From positions 35,637,187-35,701,186 of the forward strand of contig NC_088301.1 of assembly GCF_032854445.1 (NCBI RefSeq): a stretch of DNA of 64,000 nucleotides, written 5' to 3'. Shown here piece after piece: positions 35,699 through 50,300 of the stretch; position 1 is the stretch's first letter, and each line of letters starts with the position of its first letter. Under the pieces are notes generated by a model. It was not told the origin of the DNA and ran no database searches. It saw only the letters and a program-made list of their open reading frames with translations. Position numbers and translations under genes: made by a program. Origin of the DNA: Liolophura sinensis. Taxonomy: Eukaryota; Mollusca; Polyplacophora; Chitonida; Chitonidae.

Positions 35699-37250
35699 CG
35701 ATCGAGCTATGTCGCGAATTTGATGCCAGTTCACACACTGTGTGGTTGTTGTTATGTTATTATTGCTAATAGAGGATGCCCAGAAGTTTTAGGAACATTG
35801 ACAGAAACCGATACACCCAGTTACATTGTTGCTGTTGATATAATTTTCATTGATCAGAACAATCAATGGTCTGATGAAGGGACTTCTTGAGTCAGCTGTC
35901 GAATTTATATGTTAATTGATATGAATAATTGTATCAAAATCTCCTTAACTCGGATGAATAGGAAGATTCCTGATTGGTTGCTTTCTTTAGCTTCTGAAAA
36001 ATTTCACATCTCGTTTATTTACTTTCAAGTATACCATTCACGTAACCAGTCAGATTGTGATTTGGATCGGGTACACATTTTTGACCAGTAACACTTTGTG
36101 TTATCATCTACTGAAGCTTTGACATTTGGGAAATCACGAGGAAAAATACAAGACGATTTCTTACCTTTGCTTTCATGTGAACTCTTAAATGCTACTCGCA
36201 TGGATGTATGTAGTTGTGGCTGCAAAAGAATCTTATCTCAATTAGCAGTTATGTCATTGAGAAGTGTATCTACATGTATATATAGCTGACGCTGTACGTA
36301 TAATGTATCTGCATTATTCAGCTAGCTGGGATAATGCATAAATGTTCGTGTCCAATGTTTGAGCTCTTGGCGATTATCATTAATGGTGCAACAGCTAGGT
36401 GGAATAATAGATGTCACTAACTGCTAGTGGAGTGCTACTCAGAGCGTTTAAATATGACGTACCTTTTACATCAAAACATGATTCCTATCAAACTTTTTAA
36501 GATATAGGTGTACATATATTACTACAAATCTGTCAATTTGCTAATTATTGTCAGTGGTTACAGTAGATTTGTAGGGTTAATGGCTTATGGAATGTATGAA
36601 TGAATAACATATTTAATATTGCTGTGTAAGAGTGATAGAGCATACAAAGGTAAAAGGTAACAGAAAGATGTGTGACGTAAATGTGAAACTGGGGTATGAC
36701 TCGAGAAATGTAAGTCTTGGTCACAAGACATTAGATTATTAGACTCAAGATAACTCTTCTGAGGTACAATTTGTATTTTATGTCTGTATAAAGTAAATGG
36801 CGAAAGTAGTGTACAATATCCATCATGAGAAGGATTATAAAAGTCATAATTAAAGTCAACGTCTTAAAATCTATTCAATTCTTGGTCATTTTGATATAAC
36901 TCATTGTGTCCTATACAAAGGACGTGTGGTCGGTAAAGTGCCGTAAAACCTAATTAATTTGATTGCTTTGTTTTAGTGTTTTTACAATACATCAAACCAA
37001 AATATCGATGTCTCATGACGAAGTTTTAACATTATTCAAGATAAATGTTCCTTCCTTGCATAGTCTCCAGGAAGAGCGTATTATCCTTAGAGGGAGGGTA
37101 ATTGCAGAACTTCTGTCGACGCAATAGGAAAACAATTCATGGTAACAACGATTAATAATATTTCTATTCAGTGGTGAAGATCATTTAGCCGCAAGCCTTA
37201 ATTATGTTTCTCAAGCAGAATAGAAGTGATGTGTTCCTTCCTTTATACAA
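35699..37250 (+). other. DMRT 3' UTR and downstream flank
   Basis: The sequence after the stop codon at 35696-35698 is non-coding and AT-rich. An ATTAAA at 36849-36854 is one possible polyadenylation signal, but the real transcript end cannot be fixed. No further exon or repeat is recognised here. Confidence 0.4.
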
Positions 37251-37251
37251 G

Positions 37252-37770
37252 TCAGATGTCTCAGAAAGCATAAACCTCATGTATCTCTTAAAGTATAAAA
37301 ATCATATGTTTCATACAGTGTACAAGGCATCTCTGGCAGTATACCCGTGATATGTCTCAGACAGTATACACGTCGTGGGTCTCTGGCAGTAAACACGACG
37401 TGTATCTCAGGCAGCATTCACGTCGTGTCTCTGACAGTATACACGTTGTGTGTCTCATACAGTAAGTACTACGTGTGTCTCTAACAGTATACACGAGATG
37501 TCTCCCAGACAGTGTACACGTCATGTGACTGACAGCAAAAACGACATGTGTCTGACAGTATACACGTGATATCTCCAAGACAGTATACACGTCGGGTCTC
37601 TCGTGTTTCTCACGTGTCAGATAATACACACGTCACATGTCTCTGACTGTATACACGACATGTGTCTCATAGTGTACATGTCATGTTTCTCTGATAGTAT
37701 ACACGTCATGTGTCTTTCTACGATCTGTTACACTAAATACAAGTTGTGTCTCAGGCAGCATACAGCTGTC
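37252..37770. repeat. Degenerate minisatellite, about 20 units of 23-26 bp
   Basis: Units follow the pattern RTGTCTCWGACAGTATACAC then GTC, with the centre of the array best conserved (for example gacagtatacacgtcgtg at 37410-37585) and both ends diverged. Each unit has partial dyad symmetry: GACATGTGT at one side pairs with ATACACGTC at the other around CTCAGACAGT. Units abut directly with no unique spacers, so this is not a CRISPR array. An apparent minus-strand ORF of 90 codons is a by-product of the repeat. Confidence 0.9.
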
Positions 37771-40700
37771 TGGTAAATGTGAAGGATAAGCTGATTCATC
37801 TCCAATATACTCGTTCATTTTTATTTTTTTTAATATTTTATAATCGCCATACACTAGAGTTATTCATTTTTTCGCTGGCTGTCAGTTTTGTGAGAGAAAA
37901 AACTGGATTGCCTGTGGTAAACCACTGCCCTTTGGCACGTTACTTGCAAACTTTCCCACGTATGAAATACAGATATGTACACAGTACTGGCGAAAGACAA
38001 GTGGTCGTCAACGGCCACAGAAACGTGTTGTCATAAATGCCCCAAAAGAAGTCGGAGATGGGAAATCTACAAATTTACTCAGTTTTAATGATGACTACAA
38101 ATTAATGAAAACCTGAGGATTCATCCACAAATAGGCTTTTTGGAAGAATCTGATAGATCGTTCAGATATAGAAACAATGAAATATAAATTGCAGCCTCAA
38201 CTAAAGTCTGAACAAAAGGAGACACCATAAAAATGGTCTAAGGGAACACAATGTTATGGTAGCATGCAGTTAAAACTCCTTTGTGTCTTCCTTACGCTGT
38301 GGTCGAAGAAATATTTTTTATTATTTATTGTTTTATTTCCTTCAAGCGGATTATCCAGGGCCAAAGGTCACTAGAGGTTCTCCTATATAGTAGATTGTTT
38401 GGAATGTGTTTGTACAAGACTGTGGTGCGGCCTACTAATTATATGTGATATACTTGCATTTTCTTCGGAGATGTTTTCTTTTCCAATTTAGGTTTATTCA
38501 TAAGATGGCCCGATTTCCCACCATGCATCTGTTTAATTCGTGACTACATTTATTTGATAAATGTAATTCTCTCGTCAGATATTTGGACATTCAGCACAAT
38601 ATGTTCCCTTTCAATTAGTGATGTCTAGAATGTGAACAATCTTGCCCCACAATAGTGTGTCACTAAAGCCACCTGTTTGACATCTGATAAGTAACATACA
38701 TTGGTGTCAACAAATGAAATTGTCTGCTTTTGGACGCGGGGGTTTTAAACCTAAAACTAACCGACAGTACTGCAAAACTATTTAAGTTCTGAATATTAAA
38801 CTTACAATAAAAATAGAATGTGATAGAAAATATATCTCTGATTGAAGATATTACGAAGCATTGCAACTTGGGCACTGTGCCTATGAGAAGAACAAATTCT
38901 ATAAACATTGGCTATCAAGCACATCAACTATCTTCGCGATTAAGTTTATCGAGATATAATTTGGAGTTTACGCCTTCTGTTTTCACTCAAGCGGCTAAAC
39001 TGACATGGGTAAGGCGCTCCAGACAGCTTGGAAAACATCCACGCCGTCAGCTTGATAGTCAGCTTTTGTGATTTCCGCTTGATGGTTATTGTTTCCCCTT
39101 TTGACCTTCCCAGCATAGAGGTACAGAAGGTCTGTTATGGTTGCAGGCAGCCAGAGATTAACTTGTGATTGCGCTGAGTTTGAGCCAAATGACTGGTTTT
39201 ACGACGAGGTGATAACTCTCCAGTACAGGGGCGCGTGGGGTGGGATTGGTCAGGGCGGGGTAAGGGTAGGGTAAGGGTAAGGTAGGACGGGAATCAATGG
39301 GAGTATCGTGTATGACTATCACTGTCCGTAAGCTGTCAGCAATGAATGATGGTCGCTGTTTGCGCTTTTAGCTGAAAAGAACACTTTAGTTTGTGTGTTT
39401 ACCTTCTTGCCGGCAATACCCCCTTAGCCAAACATCCCTGGTACACAAACGTCTATACTTTAACAAAATCTGAGTTTTATACTTGTCTGTGCGAGTGTTT
39501 GGGGCGACGGGGTTCCATGCTTCCCGTGCAAAGATAGTCTGTTCTTTGTGGGCACAGGCTTGTCACAACGAAAGTGACTCGAGTGTTGGAGGGTAACAAT
39601 GAATTGAATACATTCGTCAACATAGTCAGGGAAAGTGCCAGGGAGTGAGTACACAGGCGTCTAACACGGCAGAGCACTGACTTCGACGAAGACCTGAGAC
39701 TATCTACCGAACGCCCTTTCTCTTCATGATACAGGGCACTTATAAAAGTGAATGGGAACAAAATCACTGACTCCAGTTCGACTTCAGACATCTGATCGAT
39801 AGTATTAGGTGAATACTGGTTGTATATCAGTAAACACAACTATCATCTACTGAATTCTTGAACCTTTTTCCATTTGAAAAACCATTGGATAACTCACTGA
39901 ATAGATGCTTGGATTATAGTTCAGATAAAAACTTGAAATTTCCAACATACAGAAAGGTGATTACGTCTCAAAGGAAAGCATTATAGAAGGTTTTATGGGC
40001 ATTTCCAATTTAGACAACCATATGTCCCAATCTTGGGACTGTTGTTCAGAAACTTTTTTATCCAAAATTAGGAGATATTGCTGTCGGATATTGGTATTAA
40101 TCAAATTCCTGCACAGTGTAAAGTAACATAGTACCACTTATGAATAAACGAGGGACAAGCCAAATTATGCTCATCACTTTACTTTGTCATTTCAGTTTCA
40201 AACGTAATTCATTTTGTACTACATAGCAAATGTCTATTTTGACGTCCATACATAATGGAGATTTTAAAAATGTCTTCTCGTACAGGCGTTGTAATAATAT
40301 TTCTTGTATAATATATATAAGGTAGTAAACTTCCGTAGTAGAATTGTTGCCATGATTAGAGACACCCAGAACAAAAATATTTTCTGTTTCTTGTTAAATA
40401 GAAGCGTTTTTTTTCAGTGATGTAAAATGGGATAAAAAAAATAATATCATTATATCTCTATTACATAATTCACAGATGGGTCGGTGGAGGCGGAGTGGTT
40501 GACATTATTATTGTTGGTTTAATCCCAGGATAGAGAATCATCGAGGTTCCCTTACCTCCACCGTTCTCGGGATATTAGTGTTTGTTGGAGATCACTTACT
40601 TTCTATCTACTGGTCGATCCCTTTGTTGAAATCTGTGCATCACATGTGGCAAATTGTGGGAAAAGTTTACCCTGATAACCTATAAAAGTGACCTCCGTTA

Positions 40701-43700
40701 AACCGCAATCAAATAAATACCCATTAATACAAGTTAAAATCAATTCCATTGATTTCAATGAAATCAATGCCTTTAATCTCTAAATTAACAAGTCAAATAT
40801 ATTTTGCAAAAAAAGAGCTACCACTGACATGGATTTCAGTATCATTGCTTTATCATCGGGAGAACAGAAACTTGGGCTGTCGGTGTCTTCGATTATGTAT
40901 ATATCCCATAGTTCATTGTGCTTTATTGAATGTGTCATTTGATGTTGGGACAATATGGTATAAAATTGTCCGTTAAGAAATGTTTACGCACCGTTTCCCT
41001 TCACATATGTTAAATGTATGTACGTCTACCTACTTGATCTATCTAACTACTTGACAGTGGGGCGGCCATTATCCAAGGATCTTTAAATGGAGGCATACAT
41101 CTCCCTATACAAAGTTTATCGGTATGCTATGTATTCAAATGTGCACTGAAACTAATTATATTGTTAACGGCGTTTATACCAATACTTGTTGTATTGTGTT
41201 GTCCGTGGTTGGTCCTACCCCATATATATAGGAGTCATCATCCTGACGCACTAGGATATCATTTTTAATGTCTGTGGCGTCGGTAACGCTCGATAGAATC
41301 AAACTATCGCCGCGCATTGTCTTCGTTTCGATGAAACTCATTTAGGATAAATCCTCCGAGTTTGCCTAACCCACGTTATATAAATTGTCTTTGATTTACC
41401 TGGCTATATCCGTACTGTGTATTCTAAGCTAATGTTTCTCTCGCGCGCGCACCCGGCCCCCCATGTCACCTCCTCAGCCCTATCAGTTGTCTCCCACACC
41501 TGACATTTGTAGGGACAGGTAGAGAGATAGAGATCGTCAGCAAACATGCAAGTAACAAACGACCACCGCATGTATGGCGTTTTTAAATATCCCTTTACTT
41601 TTGATGAGCTGCGTAGTCACAGCCTGTTTCAACTTGTTTTATCGCAAGTTTGATTCCTCTACCACGCACGGCAAATACTATCAAATCTCGCAAGTATTTT
41701 ACCAACCACAATTAAATAGATACATGACGTGTAGTTTGTTTTTGTATGGGGTTTATATTTTTAGCAATCCTTAGGGTAAATTTTGGATTTGGTATGCATG
41801 TTATCGCTCTTCAATGGTTAACGCATGGATGATGACTAAATACCTTCATCTTACCACAAATGCCGTTCTAGATACCTCAAGGATAGCGTTTTTCAGGAAA
41901 ATCAAAATATCAGTTTACTTGACGCGGTGATCCCCTATTGAAAATATATATGACTTAGATGACCAAATCGGATTTATGAACGAAAATCCGGAATTTAGTA
42001 CACCACCCAAGGTCTCCTACAAGAGCTTTTAATTTAGGAGCAAACTTCAATACTCCATGGCGAGTTGAGAGTAATCATGAATATGGACAAGAATGTTTCT
42101 TCATACTCAATAATTATTTTCCTAATACGAACTTTTCCTTAATAGTATTTCGAAATATGGTATGTGAAAGACGCTTAACTTATTTTCGTTCAGATAAAAT
42201 GGCGACTTACTTTACAACTGATCACGCAAATAGTATCAATTAAAATTCATTCTCCGTTCAATCAATCAAATGGCTAATCATTTATCATATCGTATTATCT
42301 GAACTCTTAAGCTCAATTTGCCTGTAAGATAAACTGCTAAAATTCTACAACAGGCAGCAGTTATTAATTCCTTTATCCGTCCCATCAATCAATTCAGCCA
42401 TGTGTCACAAATGAAGAAAAGAGTAAATGAATGAGCTACTACGTCAAATGCATACTTATAGTCACTTTTAAGTGAGGTCATCATTCAGAATTTTGTACTT
42501 TTGCCAAAATCAGTCAGTCACTCAGTCAGTCGATGTTTTAATGAATAAACGTGCATAGGTGAAAATCAATACACCACTAACTAATTCAACCAACCTGGCT
42601 TACTAACGAGTAGATAAAATAATAAATACAATTATCAATCTGTCCGCCTAAACGAAATATCACTTGCACGTCCAGTCAATGAATCCAGAATCATATAATG
42701 CAGTATTACTGGTTGTCATGTGGGTTGATGTGCGGTGTTGTGTTACGAAACTACCGAATACCTACATTGATCTATATGCTTTGTGGTATAAACCGAACCA
42801 CTGATACAGACCGACTGAACGCTGACCCGCAGGCTAGAGGCTGAATAAACGGTCGGGCTTGTCAGCTGATACGACAGAGGTAAAGCACTGGGATTAAATA
42901 TAGCCCCCCTAATCCTTGACGGTTGTGTCGATACAGACAAACACATACCTGACAGGCGATTTACACACGGTGCTAAAGCCGACTCTCCGGGGAACGACAT
43001 CATGTATTACCGAAACGACAAGTGACGTCAATAAGCTAAATAACTCTATACCTGGGAAAATTATACCAAATACTTTCAGGTATCCAGAAATGTATGGAGT
43101 ATATACAGTCACAATTCTGCAGGCTTATTTTGGAAAACAACTACACGTTTGAACAACACACATTCACAGTTCTGTGCAAAATTGTGATTGTGAAAACTGA
43201 AGATAAATTTGAGACAAATGTTCAAAAGCGCAGATCCAGAATCAGATGTACAATGGTCGCGCTTAGAAACGTAATAAATTGATTTACATTTTAACACTTA
43301 TTGAAATGATCAATGGAAAATTTGATGTAGTACACGCAGCACTTTGAGAAAAATATCAGTGAGTGGAATCAAGATCCACCCTCATTAATGATTTGATACC
43401 TTGATTATACTTATATCTGTGCAGCGGACAAGCCAGGAAACACACTTACTTGTACATATGTATGGGTGGTCAAGGATGAACAAGAATACAGAAGAATATT
43501 TAAGGTGAATGTATAATAAATGTACATCATAGTGAAAAGTTACCCCTACATTACTCAATGCCTGTAATAAAATTTAGTTAATATTTTTGTTTTGTTTGGA
43601 ATGTACTTCATTTATGTCCCGAATGGGTTAATATTTATTTCTTTCGTTTGTCAGCTTTCTACCAAAATACGTGTTTCTGTGGTTTTAAATCCAAGGATTT

Positions 43701-46700
43701 CTGGACCATAAGTTTATTTGTTCATTCGTGAACAAAAAAGGCCTGTCTGTCGACCGTTTTCTGGTGTTTGTATGTGTGGATACGTAAGACAATCTGTTCA
43801 ACAAATATCTGTGGAATAGATAGAGTATATAGTTCACAATATATAAACACACACGTCGGTAGAGACACAATACCCAGTATATTTGTTTCTTGTTTAGCTG
43901 TAAGACGTCAATTAAATGATAGCATCGCACTGTTGGCCCTTTATACAAATGGCGCCTGCTTGCACGAGTGTACAGCTTTGGCGAATGCGAGTAGCCAGGT
44001 TAACTTGTGTGGTATCACTCAAATAATTATGTCGACAACTCTCCCGCGATGCTTTGCCTTTTCTTGTTTCTATCTCAGCACTTCGGAGAGAAACCCTGTG
44101 GACAAATAAAATCTGCAGAAAAAGAACTCCTGCGTCTGGTGTAGAATATCATCGGATAGTCTCGTATTTTCTCGCCGTATTCACGTGTGTTGAGTTGGAT
44201 GGACAGCCTGAAGTGGCTCGTCCGTTTGAAAGGCTCGCTATGAGCCAGGCTGTCAAAAGGATCGGCGGTAAATGGAAAATCTGTCCAAGCGATAGCATCT
44301 TTTGTAAACTATCCGGTTCAGCCAAAGAAACATCTCGGTTGCTGGTTGATCTTAGACGGTGTGTAGTGTACATGGATACAGCCACGGAGAGATTCTAGAC
44401 GTTCTAATTGAAGGTGCCCCGCAGAGCTGGCCGTGGGAGAAATGAACGGATGGTTAAGGCAATGTCAATAAACGTTTCCAAGTTGTGCAGCGTACAGAGA
44501 CTCGTGTATACGGTAGCCCTTCAATTAGCGTCGTCGCTTCACCTGGGTTTACTAACAGACTGCAAGGTGACAGTTTCGATGAAGTGACGAATGTCAGACC
44601 AGCCTCTGTTTCGCCACACAACCAAACAAAACCTGGATTATAATGGATGCATCGTTTGCGCCTGAAAGCTTTCAGCACTTTGCGTAAACAAGAACACTTC
44701 CGGGTCTATAAAACTGAACATTACATCTTGAATTATGTAGATTCCAAGACAAAACTTAAAAGCAAAAATAAAAAATACACATCAAAATGACAAAACGACA
44801 AATTGATATAAGTTGTAGGGAAAGTCGTAACGCGGAGATATATATCTATACCAAATCTACAGGATATTCTTTTTTAATGAACTGTTACTTGTAGATGTAA
44901 CCATACACGGTATGGTATAAACTAATATTATAAATTGCATCTTTCCAAGCCAGTGACTTCCACGAAATTTGTTTTCCTGCATTAGCATAGTATGTCATTT
45001 TACTCAAGTACGCAACGGAACTTGTTTTTGATTTTGTCATTAGCTAAAAAGCACATCCACTGAAATTGGCATTTTTACCTAAATTCCTTTTAACCAATGC
45101 CTATACATCTGAACAGCATAATTCCTCCTGTAAGATATACAACTTTCAGAGAATTTTACATTCTGCTAAACACTTGTAGTTCTAAGCATACACAATGCTC
45201 CAAGTTACTCACATGGAGCAAATGGTTATCACTAATGGTGCTTCTTTACCATTCTATGAGATTGTTTTCGATAAACTTAGCGGCTGGGTATGGCAGGACC
45301 CGAGAAAAAGAGCACTTTCAAAATGTCAAACCCGGACCAGACCTACATCGGTTTTTCTAAATATTTACATAATGGCGTGGAAATGTGATAATGTAAAAAA
45401 ATCATCAGAAATTATCCAGAACAACGTGGTAAGTACATAGATAGGTATTCATTAAAGACTGGGCGTTCTTTCCTCTGAAACTAGGAAAGAAAGAATGAAA
45501 CGTTTTGCTTAGGCGTTTTTGTTCCATGTTCTGTGCATGTCGCCATATTAGTGTGAGGTAGTGGTATACTCGAGTAAAGGTTGCTCGAGGTGACATCTGA
45601 ATTGTGTTATAAGTATTCATTCGATATCTTCTACCAATGCCACACATTTCGTCAGAGAACGATAATGGAAACTGCCATAAAATATAATTCACCAAACGTC
45701 AAAAATCTGGCGTCTTTTTGTCCAAACGTTTTTATTTCTGGAGTGACTTCCGGTAAGGAAACCTCTCCACCCTTTTGAGGTAGGAAAAGTGTCCAGTCAC
45801 GGCGGTATGCTGGCAATAGGAATACTGCGGATGACTGGAGCAGTGCACACGGGTACATATGCTGAAAATGTGACTGTGTGTGTATACATACAGCGGGCTG
45901 ATTTGTGCCCACATGGGCGCTAACCTGGGAACGTGAGTCATGGGCGGGGAAAGCTGTTATAAGCTGTACCGATTAAAATTGTATTGCTGAAGGGGTGACG
46001 AGGTGAACAGAAAACACATGCGTCTGTGTAAGCGGTTGGGGAGCAAATTGTTGGTGAAATGATATTATTATGTTATATGTTAAATGCCAAGTACCATTTT
46101 TGTACACACAATTGTCTGGGAACTGACTAAATGTAATTTTGACGTATAAATAAGTCTGGGGAAGAAGCAAATATAAGAAGGGTAAGCAGTGATCGAAGAA
46201 AACGCTGCAAATACTGAAAGACATAACAGAATAACATTTGACTAGTAGAGGGTTACAATTTAAACGGCTACAAAATAGCGAATATTTATACAGAAGTACT
46301 GTCCTCTGTATGTATTTACGCAAAGTGTGCCTATAATGTGTATACTATGTACCTCTAAAGTGTGCTTTGGCACGTACAGCTTAATACACATTTGCATGAT
46401 ATCTTAAGATTTCCAAGCATTACCCAAATACACAATATTTACTAGATATGAATTGTGTCAGCAGAATACCTTGATTAATATTTGTTTTAAAGATGTTTTT
46501 CAAAGTTAAAGACAACTTCAACCAAGTACATCGATCACAATGCGAAAAGTGTCAATACTTATTTCACAATCTGTAGCATTTTGTTTCTGATTATGTATTT
46601 TAAGCAGTATTCTGCCAATATTTTGTACTGACAATATTGAACGCCTGCAGCTTAAGATCCATCTCTCTTGCGTAAGTTGGTTAGAATTCAAAATGAAGCA

Positions 46701-47125
46701 AAGCACCATCGCTGTGGACCAGATTTGACGCCCGGAAAAGAATAAGTGGCAAAAACCTTAGACCGAGTATCTTTTTTCTTTTTCTTGTTTTCTTGTTGTA
46801 GAGCTGACATTACTTGTGTCTAAGGTATCACTGCTTAACGCCAGCCAGACCCCCTGACATTTGACTTTTTCCTTACCTCTCACAAGCTCAGACATTAAGG
46901 ACCCAGTCTCCTGCCGGCTTTCTAAACACTCATGCTGATAGGAACGCTGGGGAGATACTTGCCGCCTTCTAGTTCTATCCATTCTACTTGGATTGTTTCC
47001 ATTTTAAAAATACTTTCATTGACATCTTTGGGACTACATTAATAATATACTGTTTTGATTCCCAGCATTCACACAACCTTACAGTGCATATAAATTTTCA
47101 TAGGTACTAATATTGTATGATTTGA
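37771..47125. other. Non-coding stretch downstream of the minisatellite
   Basis: No recognisable gene. ORFs reach about 120 codons (for example 39477-39839 minus and 44054-44398 plus) but show no known domain. A G-rich, telomere-like tract lies at 39252-39277. A decayed SINE-like tail (ccgttaaaccgcaatcaaat, then aaatac) lies near 40695-40720. The rest is plain AT-rich sequence. Confidence 0.4.
39252..39282 (+). other. G-rich tract with G-quadruplex pattern
   Basis: The run gggcggggtaagggtagggt continues as aagggtaaggta. It has four or more GGG blocks separated by TA/TAA loops of 1-3 bases, the classical intramolecular G-quadruplex pattern. The GGGTAA spacing resembles degenerate telomeric repeats. 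Function unknown. Confidence 0.7.
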
Positions 47126-47217
47126 TACACTTTCTTATTTAAAGATGAATTATGAACATACTGTCCTTTTCTCGGTTTATATATACATATATAACTAATA
47201 TAACTAATATATTATAA

Positions 47218-47304
<87 letters not shown>

Positions 47305-47352
47305 GAGAAAAGGGCAGTATGTTCATAATTCATCTTTAAATAAGAAAATGTA
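47126..47352. repeat. Long inverted repeat flanking a TA tract
   Basis: Left arm (from 47126: tacactttcttatttaaaga, tgaattatgaacatactgtc, cttttctcggttta) is the near-perfect reverse complement of the right arm (about 47299-47352: aaccgagaaaagggcagtat, gttcataattcatctttaaa, taagaaaatgta). Two mismatches are seen in about 55 bp. The centre is imperfect TATATA sequence followed by some 80 bp of pure TA. It could be a miniature foldback element, a microsatellite-seeded palindrome or an assembly artefact. Confidence 0.9.
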
Positions 47353-50300
47353 ATTTGTTAATGCCCTCACTACACGAAACAAAATATTGCCTTTACAACT
47401 GTAGTTATTTGATTGTAGCTTTAACAAACCGAGTTTGTGAAAAAAACACACACTTTCTCGTTCATAACAATGTGTGGAAGGTGAAGTGCTTACATCACAG
47501 CATAACATGAAGTATTAGTCCATCTCAGTCGAACCTTTGTGATAATGTTAGAAATCTTAATAACATGTATAACATGTTTCCTGATTCGGTAAGGAAACTG
47601 GCCGAAGGACAGATTATCTCGTTGCTGTCACGTGTTTTATTAGGATGTACCTCGGTAGGCCTATTACATGTATTTAATACACAAAATGAAATTGATCTTG
47701 TATAGTGTCATATAGCTTTGCTTTAGAACAAGTTTTGACATGCTATCACTCATACCAAAATCTCATACAGGTACATCATTTATCCAAATGGATTTATATA
47801 ATGAGCTTATTATAAATGCGATACCGTATATTACTTAATAAATAGGAAACATGTGTGACACATAATTGAATAATATTGGGTTAAACACCCACGGTTTAGC
47901 CTGTATACCCTAAATTAACAGAGACAAATGTTAACAGCTCAACAAATAAATGACAGCAATTAAGTCAGCGTTTCCCATGCTGTATCCGTCTTGACTGGGT
48001 TGTGATTCTCGCCCCCTGAAATTTTACTGTGATATTTCACCATCAGCCATAACATTGCGAAAGATTCAAATCTTGATTAGACAAATGGGGGTGGTGCAAA
48101 TATTTTTGAATAATTACAACCCAGGGAGTCAGCAATGTCAAACTCCACCCACATGCATTCTTTAACCCTTGTGGTTATATAACAGAAAAAAATACGGAAA
48201 ATTTGAAAATTTAAACCCTCATTATATCGGTCGCCCACCATGTAGAAAGTTTCACTTTATCGCCAGTCCTGGCTAATTTACAATCAAATAAAAGCGTCTT
48301 TACGGCATAGAAAAAGTTAAATAAGCCAGACGTGTGTATAATTGGATGAATTATCTATGTAAACTGTTTCAAATCATGTTGACCTTCATTCTAATTGTTA
48401 AATCTTTTCTGAAAACCATTGAAACACATAAATTGTGTGTATTCATAACATGAAAGTGCATGCTGGCACATCAAGTAAATACACTGTATGTGCTGAACTA
48501 TTCATTTTGTTGCTTGTATCTTAAGTACTTGACATTTACGGTAATTTACTGCAAAATATACACACTTTTGCCTGATTGAAGAAACTTTACCTGTTTGAAC
48601 CAGATCAGGAAATATTTATGTGCTTCAACAGTTAATAGAATAGTCATTGGGTTTTCACTGTTTATGGTACTCTGATCGTCTTAAAATCTATCTGAAAATA
48701 AACGCACTGACAAAAGTTCTCTAAAAATCAAGATATGAAACAACGGAGCACGAAATTCAGTATTCAATAATTGTCGTTGTTTCTAAAATATTTGATCTTC
48801 ATAAACATTCACACAACTTTACCTAGGAAATTGATATTTTGCAGCGGTACGTTAGCTTGGTATTGACATGTTGATTTATATGTATACACACTGCTACATA
48901 ACACTATTTGTGTAAGTCATTTAATCCGGAAGCAGTTGATATGTTGTATCTGGGATGGATAAGACATTTGACATTTGGATTGGCTGACACGTGTTTCTGT
49001 ATTAACTTTGGTCGATTGGCAAGAAAAGCAAGACGACATAGTCACCTATGTAGTAGAGACCGAGCATAAATTAAATCAAAATCAAATATAAAACATCAGA
49101 ACTAATTGTGGTTTCAGATTTATTAATTTATGAATTGCTAATATTATTGCTGATATAATGTTGGCTATCACTGCACTCAGCTCTGAAGACATATTTCAGA
49201 AATCTTTCACTGATTTCAAGGCGCAAGGCTCCCAAGCACGCATTTCATCTGTATTTTTAAAAGTTTACCTTGCAATGATATCTGAAAGCAGACTTTAGTT
49301 AAATCTCTGGGGCGGTTTCCACAAAGCCATTTCTAACTTATGTCAGAATTTGAAGTACGATCTCAAAGCTTATTTTGGGGTTTTAGAAATTTTGTGTCCA
49401 AATTTCAACTCCTAGTACCAAAAACAAAGCAAGTTTTAAAATTTTGACTGAAGTCGGAAAGGGCTTTTTGGAATCGCCCCTGTTCAACTGAAGTGATGTA
49501 CATGTAGCATAACTAGACTGAGTCCGGTTCAGAGACTGTCCAACTGGAACTCTCTAATTACACTCGAGGCGTTGGTTTGAAGTCGTGAAACTGATAACAC
49601 TCTGACCTGTCAGTCGACATACCGGACACTTGGAGATCGAGAGAGGCTAAAACTATGATTTTCGTACTGGGTGGTCCGGGTAGATTTGGCCTGAGTAATC
49701 ACAGATCTTCTGACTAGCTCAGTGATAAGAATTATATTAGCGTATTAACAGAAATCTGAAGATGAAGATCTTTGGGATCAACACAAACAGGATGTTCCTG
49801 CTAAAAGGAATGCAACAAATTTGCTTTGTACCGACTGGTATACCTGTTTATAAAGGTACACTGTCTATACTGGTGTACCAGATGCATACTCAAATTACAA
49901 GGTGATTATAACTATCGGGGGGAAGTGTTCATTGTTATGTTGCAATAACACAACAGACATTAGTGATCACCACATACGAAAAGCTGCCTGTACTGTCCAC
50001 ATTACTTTGTTAATAATATCTGCTTACAGCCACTTATATTTCATGCTTTACCTAAATGTGGAAGTATAGCAAAGTAATTGCCATTCATGTAGATAAATCG
50101 TCAGCCAGAAATGAATAAGTGTCAGATTTATTTTAAATTGTATTCCTGCATAAAGCAAATTCTGCTGGTGAAATAAGCATTCCAGAGGCATGGTTTCTTT
50201 GTATTGTTTTAATGCTATTGTATGTTAAATGTGATGACAACATGCACTGCATTTTTATTCATTTTTAGACTACTGACGTCTAATAAATAGCAATTAATAT

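Noticed and set aside
37357-37629. Repeat array that might be a CRISPR, and a 90-codon minus-strand ORF through it
   Set aside because: Units of about 24 bp abut directly with no unique spacers, there are no cas genes, and the genome is eukaryotic. The ORF exists only because the repeat lacks stops in one frame.
44054-44398. 114-codon plus-strand ORF
   Set aside because: No recognisable domain, overlapped by an equally long minus-strand ORF, and not supported by splice or promoter signals.
45973-46323. 116-codon minus-strand ORF with hydrophobic stretches
   Set aside because: The hydrophobicity follows from AT-rich codons (Phe, Leu, Tyr, Ile). No family match.
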